From Phorcus lineatus (taxonomy: Eukaryota > Mollusca > Gastropoda > Trochida > Trochidae), in NCBI GenBank assembly GCA_921293015.1, contig OV121094.1:32858054-32922053 (forward strand): DNA of 64,000 nt, written 5' to 3'. The notes beneath the pieces were generated by a model. The model did not search any database. It saw only the letters and a program-made list of their open reading frames with translations, and was not told the DNA's origin. Every line of letters starts with the position of its first letter. Position 1 is the stretch's first letter. A program made the translations under genes and the position numbers. This document shows positions 46,780 through 57,304 of this stretch, one piece after another.

Positions 46780-48010
46780 ATACATAGTATAGGGTTCGAT
46801 TCGTACTTTGTAAAGGGCTTTCATCTTTACATTAAACTCATGTCTTTAGGTTCCTTGGTTTTTGAAAAACTTAGAGCTTTTTTATGCCAAACTTTTATGC
46901 CGAAAGGGTATATATGTCGACTCCTGCATTCTAAAGAGCTTTTAGCTTGCATTTATGTCAACCTGGGGAAATATTGACGCGGATTTATAGATCGTGTGCG
47001 GCTTCATGCTAATCTTCATATTCAATTAAGCAATTCCCAGATGGTGAATGGCTCTCAGATTGTCTCAATGTCAAACTGAGACAAGGTACTTATTCTTGAA
47101 TTGTGAAGGTCTCTCGGATCGTCCTTGTCAAACTAGAGAGTAAGGGGCTGATTCATAGATTAAGTTCATTTGCAGATCAATACGACTATTTTGTCGTTTT
47201 TGAGTACCTGGATTACAAAATCAAAACTACCGATGTATTACATTGAAATGTGTAGATGCTGTTGACGGAATATTTGTGTGTTGTTTGTGCAAAAGTAAAT
47301 CAACAAATTAGCCCGTCTTTTAGTCAAACTGAAGGAATATAGGGGCCGATTCTTAGATTGTCAACACGGGCTTTTTCTGTTCGTCTTTATGCCATATAGA
47401 AGGTGTATAGGAGTCGATTCCTAGTTTGTAAAGGGCTTTATACTTACTGTTATGTTCAATTCAGCATGTACAGGGACGAGTAACAGTGTTAAGGGTTCTA
47501 AGTTTGTCTTGATGTCAAACTGATAGAGAATAGGAGCTAAGTTTAAGATTTTGAAGGTCTTTGTGCTCGTCTTTGTGTCACACTGCGGGAGTGAAGGGGA
47601 CGTTTCCTAGATTTTGAAGGTCTTTGTGCTTGCTTTTATTGTCAAGCTGAGGGATTATTGAGACCTATTCCTGGGTCATGATCTGCTTTGAACTTGTCTC
47701 TTGGTTTACCTTTAAGTTAATAAGAGGAGTGTAGGGTCGTGACCTAGATAGTTCAGTGTTCTCATCTCGTATTTGTATTTAACTAATCAAGAGCAGGCGT
47801 CGGTTTTTTCAATTGTGAAGGTGTCTGCGTTGTTGCTTGTGTACAGGTTTTGTTTTTTAAGGACTCACAGCTCGTCTTTATGTTAAACTTACGGAATAAA
47901 GTTGCAAATTACCCTTTTAAGCTAGTTTTATGTCAGTTGTATGCTGTGAATGTTACAATTACCAGATTGTATAAGTCTTTTGGATTTCCTTTATTTAGTT
48001 GTTTGTATTT
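46780..48010. repeat. Degenerate minisatellite, period about 58-70 bp
   Basis: A diverged unit of the type GATTCCTAGATTGTGAAGG, then CTTTGTGCTCGTCTT, then ATGTCAAACTGAGGGA, then ATAGGGGC recurs roughly 12-15 times. The TGTCAAACTG-like anchor recurs at about 47066, 47129, 47324, 47510, 47573 and 47640, mostly 58-70 bp apart. A unit-free patch lies at about 47170-47310. Short open frames inside are incidental. Confidence 0.7.
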
Positions 48011-48059
48011 TATGGGCCGTTTCTTAGACGGGCTTTAATTTGATCTTTAGGTTATTGTT

Positions 48060-51000
48060 TTCAGATTATCAATGTGTTCATGTTCTGTCATCCGTTCTAG
48101 AGTAAAGCTCAATTTGGGTTTTGCAAAACATAACCTGAAAGAAAGACAAAAACTTAAGTCATAATGTAAACCCATCCAACAAAATGTTTTGATTTTTAAA
48201 AGTTTTAATTTACAATGCAGCTGATAGAAAAACGTATTGCCAACATGTGAATGACGAGAAAATAAACATTTACTTAAAGTCTACATAACAGAGGGTACAC
48301 AATGCAGAAATGAAGATAAAGATAAAGATAAAGGCACATGTTTAGTTAGTATCAATACTTCCTTTTTTAAAAATAGTAATAGACTGCCTTAGAAACAAAC
48401 ATTACTTTTTCAACCAGTAAACTGACAGCTTTTTATTCGTTGACAGGTCGCACTCTTTCTAATGTTTACATTATTGACTCAAGTGGACACACATTTACTT
48501 TGCGTGAATTACTACACAGACATATACAAGAATAAGATAATACGGATTAAACCGAGGGATACAATGCGAGCAACTTGATGGAATGATCTTTTCTTTTCTC
48601 ATATTTAGATAACTTTGATATGTATTAAAGTATAATGCTAATACTATTCATACTGCTATAAATTTTTTCTCAAATTAAATTCAAATCTGATGTATAGGGT
48701 TTAAGTTTGTTCGTAGACAAGGAGAGTTTACACACATATACATCGGTGGGTTCGTAAAACTTCGTTGAATTTGGGATAAAATCAATATTAACAAACATAA
48801 AAAATGACAAATGATGATGTTTTATATTAGAAACAAAATATTGTGTATTTGGTTGTTGTTTTGATACAATGTTTCAATAAAGGAACCGATAGTTTATGCT
48901 TCTTGTGTTTGTTGACTGTTAATAGATAAACATATCAGTTAAGTATGATAATATTCAAGGGTTACAATCAGTTAGTAACAATTTGGAGAATATCAGTTGC
49001 CAGGAAAGCTGACAAGCAAGTGACAAGCAATACATCTACATATAATGGTAAACTTTTCGTTGCCGGTTACACCAACGTGAGCATTCAACCAGAGGAGTTT
49101 TATCATTTTTTTTATCTTTATAGTTAAACAAAACAATGAGCGTTTTAGAAATGAAATGAAAACAATGTGTTTGGGGGATAAAAAATTTCTCATAACAAAC
49201 GAAACATACAAAAGATGCTTTATAGCATCTTGAAATGAATAAAGACTTTTAATTGTCATCAAATAAAATCACAATGAAATATCATTCAAAGGTACTTTTT
49301 GAACCCTCACAAACTTAATGCACTCCTCAATAGTAACAAATTCCGATGTTTAAAAAACCTCTCTTTGTTCATCAAATGCATTTTTTCACATTTGTATATG
49401 CTGTTGTATGTTACTTTTTATGCTATGCATGCGCAATCTGTATCTTTACTTCTCTTTGTAAAATTGCTCATGTACCACCGTGCGTGGTTTTAGAGAATAA
49501 AGAATCTTGATATAAAACTGCCTGTTAATAAAGGAAAAATAAGAACAGAGGCCAAATGATCTGCTTTTTCAAAGTCTTATTGGGTTTTATTTGAGCATCT
49601 ACACATCACAACCATTTCTTAAGTAAGTTATTTCTCTGACAGACATATTATTACAAAATGTCCGCCCACTTATGTGTTGTGCTCCCATTCAGTGATATGA
49701 GTGTGTACCATTTACTTCCCTATATAGTAGTTGTTATCGTGTTTATGACCTATTTGTTGGTCTCTCAGGTGATTTCTAGGACGTGAGACAGATATAGTTC
49801 CTAGAATTATATTGACACGCCCTCTCCTTAGACACCTGATTTCCTGGAAGGCTACATAAATGAAATTTCTTAGAAGCTTAAATCGTATGTTATATGCACA
49901 ATTGACTGGTTATTATGTTCAGTTAAATGAACTCGGTACATGAACTACTGTAGAAAGGAATCTACCTATACAAGTTGATCATACTCAAAAATGACCGTGT
50001 AAATCTTGACAAAGGAGCAATGAGAGTAGAAATCATTATTACAAGAAATAGATGTGTCTTATTATTTAGTAGGCACATGTCATATACAGACATATACCCG
50101 TCCTGTTGGCGTTCGGTCCACCATCTATTTCGGTTGGGAAATGACAGTACAAGCACTTTATTTTACTTATACTAACTTCAAATATATGTATTCATAGAAT
50201 TTCCATACGTTCAAAATGATTTATCATAAGACTAACCAATAATGCCTTGTAATGTCGTAGCAAGACAACAGCGCCGGTGAATGGCTACACTAATCATTGG
50301 GTTTTTGTCACAGATCGTGTGCTCTTCCTTATCAACTTGTCAAATTGTAATCATCACAAATATTACCCTCTGTAACATGTTTCAACTGGGTTTGTTAAAA
50401 TCATGTACTTTTAACATAATACGTATAAACTTGAATGTCCACATGAATTTTGTTTTAACAAATAAATACCCAGATAGGACTGTCCTTTTAACTTATTACC
50501 CTATTTCAGTGAAACAAAACCTAAAAAGTTGATCTCCATTTGAAAATAAAATGTTTTGTGCAAATTCCTTAAAACAGCCATACTTTAAAAAAATATGTAT
50601 AAAACAGTGAAAATATAAAAATGAACATTTGCTATATTCAACACTTGGTACAAAATAGCCAGGATTACATAGCGGTCAACATGTCCGTGCGTCCACCCTT
50701 CACGTTTTTTGTTTCTCTCGTAGATCAGACACGTGTTGTTTCAGTGTTTTAAAACCTGACATACGCGACATTTTAAAGGTTACATTATTCATTGAATCGA
50801 AATGAAAAATGATTTCAGATTATAAAAGAATGTGAACCTCTTGTCTTCTGATATAATATATCAACACAAGAGTAGTATTTTGTAAACACTATGATGTGTA
50901 GATTAGCCTTTAGCACTCTTCAATTCTTTAATTTTTCAATATTTTTTAGATTCCTTTTTTGTAACACTGACTTTGAGGAAATCATGTTGCCCAGAGCTTA

Positions 51001-51640
51001 TCTCCCAAACTTTTCAGGATACTAGCATCACCAAAAGTGATACACGTGTCGACCATGGTCCAACAATTTATTGAATATAATGTTCAATGCAATTTGCACG
51101 GAGGATTTATGTTTCAGTGTTGTCTGACCACTTAGTGAATCACAAAAAATTTGAATTTCGGGTTTTAAGCTTTACCCGAGTGATTGATCATTTGGTAGTT
51201 TGTGTGAGATGGTTATTTGTGTGATTTATGTGGAAACATAAGCCTGTAGTGCGTGCCTCTGGACTTTGACATACTCCCCACTGTAAGGTTGATTACCTTG
51301 AACGCATGTAATAATTATAAAGGTATAAGCATGAAACACTGGTTTTGAAAGTTATTGGCAATATTTCCTCTGGTATTAACATATGTTAAATTTGTATTTG
51401 TATTATATCGGAGCTTAATATGTTGATTGCCTCAGCTCGTTATATTGTATATGACCTGTATCGATGTCTCCCGTGCTTGTGCTAATACTTGGGTCTGATA
51501 ATATTGAACACTGTCAAATGTGAGATCTTCTTTAAATTCCACATAATTAAAACAATCTATATTCTAATAATTTCATTGTATTGCAAATTAAATTGACAGC
51601 GAAAGTAACCTCATTTGATTTACTTCCGGGTTTGGAAAAC
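48060..51640. other. Spacer between minisatellite and gene H region
   Basis: About 3.6 kb, AT-rich. Holds a (GATAAA)3 run near 48313-48332. No gene recognised. Confidence 0.5.
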
Positions 51641-51657
51641 TCGTGCCCGCGATTTAC

Positions 51658-51713
51658 GATTTTCATGTTAAACATTTCATGCAATTTCCGATTTTCATGT
51701 TAAACATTTCATG
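51658..51713. repeat. Short tandem duplication, 32-bp period
   Basis: GATTTTCATGTTAAACATTT occurs at 51658 and 51690, each copy followed by CATG. About 620 nt upstream of the gene H ATG. Confidence 0.9.
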
Positions 51714-51884
51714 GTTAGAATGCTTAATTCTCTGGAAAATATTTCGCAAATTTCCTTTCTCGCTGTAAAACTGAAAAGGCAATTTAAATATATTACTTCG
51801 ACAAATTTTAGCACCATCACATTACACGTTACTGTCGCTCAAGGCATTTTGCTGTAAATAACGACATTAGGAGCTATCAACAAG

Positions 51885-51900
51885 GACGGAAATTCCGCAG
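51885..51900. promoter_or_regulatory. Palindromic kappaB-like site upstream of gene H
   Basis: CGGAAATTCCG is a palindrome containing a GGAAATTCC core close to NF-kappaB sites, about 430 nt before the gene H ATG. One match only, so weak. Confidence 0.2.
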
Positions 51901-52323
51901 CGCCACCTATGACGCAGTTTCGTATCGGGGTTCCACATTGTCTCACTGTTACATTGGTAACTGATAAACATAAGACACTCTTTTTGAAAGTAAATGTTTA
52001 TACATTGGCAGTCGAATAATAACTTACTCTCTTATATCGATCTCATCTTTCAAAGGTCATACTTGATGTTTTGAAAGGACCTCGCGACGTTCATAATCAA
52101 TAACGTTAATTGTTTGCACTCTGTAATGCTTATAACCAGTAGTCTATCTTGTTTATCTTGTACCTTGACAACGCAGCCAAACTTGATCAAGCATCAGTGT
52201 TGAAATTTTTCTAGAAAAGTTTCAGAACACCCTCTAGGGTCATCAGGGAGTGAGGCATTCCAGCTGACAGGGAGGCAGAATTGCACCAGACGATTATTTC
52301 AGAAGCAAAGCTTCTCAAATCCA

Positions 52324-54894
52324 ATGGCCACAGGAATTTCATTTCGTAGAGGTAAATATATTTTTTGTCATACTTTTATCACTTGACAGCTGTTAGTCCG
52401 TTGTGAAAAAAATCAGTTTTTGCGCCTCTTTGGTTGCATTTTTAAGAATGGCATGTTCTTCAATATTCATATATTAAAGTCGGGTGTTTTAATTGAGTGC
52501 TGACGCCAAAGTTTTCATTTGCTAAAGTCATCTTGCTCCAGTTCATTGATTGAGTTGGTAAAAGAGCATAGGCATGTTATCTATTCTTTGGGGAAAAGTT
52601 ATTGTAACATTGCTTAAAAATGTGAGAGTAAAAACCCAATAATAACGATATTTTTCAATGACTTCTGTCTTAGAGATGTGAGAACGGCACAATATATATA
52701 ACTTTCATCTTGAAAACGTAAATATACGAGAAGAAAAAAGTAAATTTGCATTTAATAAATATTCATTCAAAGGTAAAAGTGCTTACAGATGATCATCAAC
52801 ACGGTAATATGATTTGAGGATACATATTTCTGACATGCTATGTGACTCCAACGGACTTTTCACGTTTGATTATTGCTTTGATTATCACTTTTTCAATGAC
52901 ACGAGAGCTTATCTGAGGATCATCGTTTATCTGACTTCGGCATGTTAGAGACTTGAAAACAGATCAGTGTTTTTGTCTTCACAAAAGTTCGGTGTCTTCT
53001 CTGTGAAAAGGGTACTAACAGATTAAGACAAGAGATTGCAAAGTGCAGGAACGCCCCGCCCCGCGTTCCGTCACTACATCAGGACAACATTATTATGCTC
53101 ACACATCTTAGAAAACGGTTCCTAACCTCAGCACTTTAGTTCAAAATGTGTAAGGAATCTTCTGCGAAATTAGATAACAGGCCACGATGTCCAACAATCC
53201 GTAGAATACGGTACACTGATGCGTGCATTCTGCAATGCAATCTAGCAATGCTAATAACAGGACAGATTTGCTAAATAAATTGACATCTGGAAAATTAAGT
53301 TTTGCTGTGCTATGTGTCACCCCTTTTTCATAGATATGGGTTCAGATGGGATACCAGCATGACTTTGCGCGTTTTGAACGACTTCTTTGTGAACTCGAAA
53401 GTTATAACTCTCACATGGTCTTCAGATCACAACCCTTTAAGCATGCTTTGAATGAGATTGAGAAGACGTCAACGTCAGCCTCTTACTTTGAACGACCTAA
53501 AGCAAAGGTTGACATTTAAATTGCGATCGGATTATATTTCGTCGAACGTTCCTTATAGAATATTGTGACATAACATACATAACACAAGAACCATACGAGG
53601 AGTTTCTTCATAATTATAACTCAAATATTCTATCTTCGATTTGGGTAACTTTCACACTTTGGCAAGGTCATAACGAATTTTTCAGCATTGAAAACTGCAT
53701 GTTGAGCTTGTCAGTATAATATCTCAAGATTCATTTGTAAGAAAAACTGAAGAAGTCGCTGACAGAATACGTAACTAATTGGAGTTACATAATTCATCAG
53801 ATCTATATCTTGATTTGGAGGAAATATCCATTACATCATTTAAGTCCTTATTTTGTACCGTTCATGTATTGTAATATATCTTTAATCGTGTTGGCTAAAT
53901 AATGTTATGATTGATTGTCAATGTTTGTGTAATGTTGTTATCCACCTTAGTTATTTTAGCCCGTTAGTATTTTCTTGTGTAAGATATAATCCTAATTGTA
54001 AAACGATCTCCTTTTAATTTGCTAGGGAAATGTTTAATTTCTTCTTCTTTTATTTCAGCACAATTGGCTATAGATCACACCGATCTTCTATTAGAAAAAG
54101 CTGATTCCTTCTTAGATGACTCACGTCTAAGGGTGTTTTACCTGTATCGAGATAAATCAGCAGAATATTTTGAAAGGATTAAAGAGAACGGTAATATATT
54201 GAAACCACGACTGAAGGATTATGGAGGCGATCAAAGATCTGTGATAAATGGGCGTTTGAAAGGAGTTTTCTTTAGTGTAACTTTGTACAAGGGCCAGTTG
54301 CCTACAATATCTCCGTATGGTGATACAAGAATTTGTATCCCAATGGAAGCATTGTTTAATGAGTCAACAAATTTGTATTTTGCAGATTTTTATTGTTTTG
54401 GAGGAAATCTGCATTGCATCTTTTTAGTTCTTACAAAACAAGGATCGGATGGGGATACATTTTGTCAAAAATATCTTCCCAAGTTGGATCCGTTCAACAA
54501 TAAGTTTCTAAGGAAAGATGGTAGAAAAAGATTCTTCACCACTGCAATGGAAAATGTGTGGGTAGAGGTTTTATACACCGAAAACATCTTAATTGATGAC
54601 TTACAGTATGAGTACAGGAACGTGTGCTTCCAGAAAACAAGAGTTTTTAAAGGGGCAAAATTCCCTGAAGGAGGCTTCCCCAAGAACAAGGAGTGTCGCA
54701 GATGTAACGTTTCATTGGATGAGATTGTAAGATTGAGAGAAAAAGAATTTGAGAGAAGGTTTGAAGAAAACGTGTTCGGGTTTCGAAAGGAAAAGAAAGA
54801 AGAAGAGCCTGAAGAAGAAGAGGAGGAGCTGAAAACGTTGCGTGAACATCTTCAGTGCGCACGGTCTTGCTATTCTGGTAACAGGCTGAGTTAG
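52324..54894 (+). CDS. Gene H: PHYHIP-C-domain protein with acidic helical tail
   Basis: Exons 52324-52351 (ATG GCC ACA GGA ATT TCA ... G, donor GTAAAT) and 54059-54894 (acceptor TTTATTTCAG), phase 1, 287 residues. Domain: YLYRDKSAEYF, a GDQRSVINGRLKGVFF block, SPYGDTRICIPMEALF, NLYFADFYCFG, DTFC, VEVLYTE and CRRCN. The tail of ~65 residues is Glu/Lys/Arg-rich (EEPEEEEEELKTLREH) and ends SCYSG. It resembles gene A most (SPYGDTRICIP, EH..A.SCY.G). TCT G|GTAACA at 54877 is a possible phase-1 donor shared in position with gene A. If used, the last exon is 55552-55601, giving 298 residues; otherwise the frame stops at TAG 54892-54894. The 1.7-kb first intron holds a relic of another family copy. 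Confidence 0.82.
53798..53853 (+). pseudogene. Tiny relic of a PHYHIP-C-family exon in the gene H intron
   Basis: TCATCAGATCTATATCT followed by TTTGGAGGAAATATCCATTA and AGTCCTTA matches the SSNLYF...FGGKIHYIIIVL segment of genes F and G at DNA level, with the ADFYC codons deleted. About 56 bp survive. Confidence 0.7.
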
Positions 54895-55551
54895 AAATGC
54901 AAAAACAATAATCAACATAATCATAAAAATCATGATAATGAGATTATTTTTTTTCAGAATAAATGCTAAACACCGATCAGGTCATGTGCTTCTTGACATA
55001 CATGTGACTGAAGGCTGCATTTATATAACTGTGACACTGCTTGATGTCATCCTGAGACTACACTACTTTTCTTTTTTTGAAATTCATTCTCTTAACACAC
55101 ACATGTATATGTTGAAGGAAACCTTCGCAAACGAAATTACATTAAACATACCTACCATACTCTAAGTGTTCGACGATTTGCAGTGCATTCGTAATCAGCT
55201 ACTTTCCTTATATTTTGAATTTCATTGGAATCATTGATTGTAAAAACTTTCACTATATTTCTCAAACAGTCACCCAGCGTTGAACATTCAAATATTCTAC
55301 AATGCATGACTCCTTGGACTTAAAATCAGGGAAATTTTACAACTGAAAACTTCGCTAAACCAGGATCTTCTCGATCGTCTTATGTGTTCTTAAAAAATCC
55401 AAGGGATGACTTGCATCCTGGCTGAGATAAGTTGACATAAAAAAACTTTTACTTGGGGAAAGAATTAATAATTATTATAATGTTTTGCTTAGAGTGTTGT
55501 CTATTCACCTGCTGATGTAAATAAATAAACCACATGAATTTCACATTTTAG

Positions 55552-55601
55552 GCGACGTCACTTCACATCCAGATCACAGATTAGTTAGTGAACCTTTTTA
55601 G
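55552..55601 (+). other. Candidate third coding exon of gene H
   Basis: The acceptor TTTCACATTTTAG precedes a frame that, joined in phase 1 to 54877, reads GDVTSHPDHRLVSEPF and stops with TAG. AATAAA follows at 55614-55619, only 13 nt later, as expected for a terminal exon. The joined coding length is a multiple of three. Confidence 0.45.
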
Positions 55602-55613
55602 ATTTAAAAATGA

Positions 55614-55619
55614 AATAAA
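55614..55619 (+). terminator. Candidate polyadenylation signal of gene H
   Basis: A canonical AATAAA just downstream of the candidate third exon. Confidence 0.4.
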
Positions 55620-55624
55620 AGTAA

Positions 55625-57145
55625 GAATACATATTGCTCTGGATATGATCATCACATTGATACTATATTTGGAGACATTCATGTTAATTAATCTGTTAAA
55701 TTCTCAACGTTGTTAGGAGAAGTTGATTAGAAGTCTTTGTGGAAATACTTAGTAAAAGACATAATATTTTATTGCCTTCATTGGAAAATAAATTAATGTT
55801 TCTAAGCTTATTCAGTAAATAAATATATTCGTTTACAAATGGTTGCATGTATATCGTTTAATATTACCCATATGGGCGAGGAGACACAGGTGGATATTTT
55901 TTTGATATCCGCACATGTGCTCTTTAGCGATTCTCGACGTTGATTGGTCGGTTACCCTGAGAATGAAATACGATTGGTTGACGGGACTATTTTCACGTTT
56001 CATTGATGAATAGAACGTGCCGAATACATGTATCGCCTTTCAAAGAAAAGCGTAAATAGATGAACATTCTTATACATTTATTACAAGTTAAAATTCTAAC
56101 ACATAATTTGACACTTAATCAAAATGTTTCGCTATGACTGTAATTTACAAGAATGATAATTTTTTCCCAAGCAAAATACTTGAAAATAGGCGTCGCGTTT
56201 GTAAACAAACATGGCTGCCATAAAAATATTCATGAAACATCAAAACATAATCTGAAGATTAACGATACTTTAATGATAACTTAGAATTAATCATAATCAT
56301 TTCACAACATAAAACCACCTAAAATCACATGAAGCCAACGACTGTTCAAACCATACACTATTGTCGGTGCAAAAACGTGCAGGTCTGACGGACTCGATCC
56401 AGTTCGAACAAGCTCGCACACTTTGCACAATGGCGTCCTCTCCCACGCGGTAGGCAGCTGTTTAAGTACTCATACAAATCGAGAAACGCTCCGTACCAAC
56501 TTTTAGGCAAACGTTTCGCTGTTGTACTTGTGTATTTAATTAGTTTAAAGGTTCATCGACTACACGATAAGTAATCCGATAAGAGTTATCGTTCTTGATA
56601 CTGGCAACAAGACGTGATTGAATGCAACATCCAAGAGAAGAAATGTTGTTCAAACTTCAGATTAGTTGACAATGTTGACATACAAACTCGTTTCGATGCT
56701 TTCATTATATATTTCTCTTCAAGATATTGCCACTTTTATCTGTTGAAATGTTAAAAAATTGACAGGTTTTTCCAATTTTCATTTCATCACTGTGCGTTCA
56801 GCCACTCGCCCGTTAGCCTAGAGTAAGTAGGCCTAGTGACTACGACACACATTCACATAAGCATATTCATGCGATAGCTTCTAAGAGTATTTTTGACATG
56901 ATCTTAATGTGTCTCAAATATGATATCATGTTATGTATTATTTTGGGAACAAACTGTCGTCAGTTTCATGGCCTTTTTAAACAGAAGTACATTGCGTAGC
57001 GCTGTTGACTAATTTACTTCCTGAGATGTTTGGTTTTTTCACGCGTATGAATACGGATCAGCTGATCAATGTCACTACCGTAGTATTGTCGTCTCTTATT
57101 GACAAGGATTTTCATTCTTAATTGGTTATTTTAATTGAATATGGG
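55625..57145. other. Intergenic, nothing recognised
   Basis: AT-rich with one GC-richer patch (56.3-56.5 kb). A TTGATTGGTCGG-type block near 55937 resembles the left part of the foldback insertion at 24.55 kb, so a related element may extend from here to the hairpin at 57.15 kb. Confidence 0.4.
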
Positions 57146-57150
57146 TAATA

Positions 57151-57300
57151 TATAGAATAACCAACTCGGTACGAGTGATTACGGGAAATATCCACTCGTA
57201 GAAATAATGTTCAGTCGCTCGCCAAGGCTCGCGACTGTGAACATTATTTCAACTCGTGGATATTTCCCGTAATCACTCGTACCTCGTTGGTTATTCTCTA
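57151..57300. repeat. Large hairpin, arms about 66-70 bp
   Basis: The left arm contains GGTACGAGTGATTACGGGAA (57169-57188) and the right arm its exact complement. Outer edges TATAGAATAACCAAC and GTTGGTTATTCTCTA also pair. A short GC-rich loop lies near 57218-57228. MITE-like foldback element. Confidence 0.9.
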
Positions 57301-57304
57301 AGTA

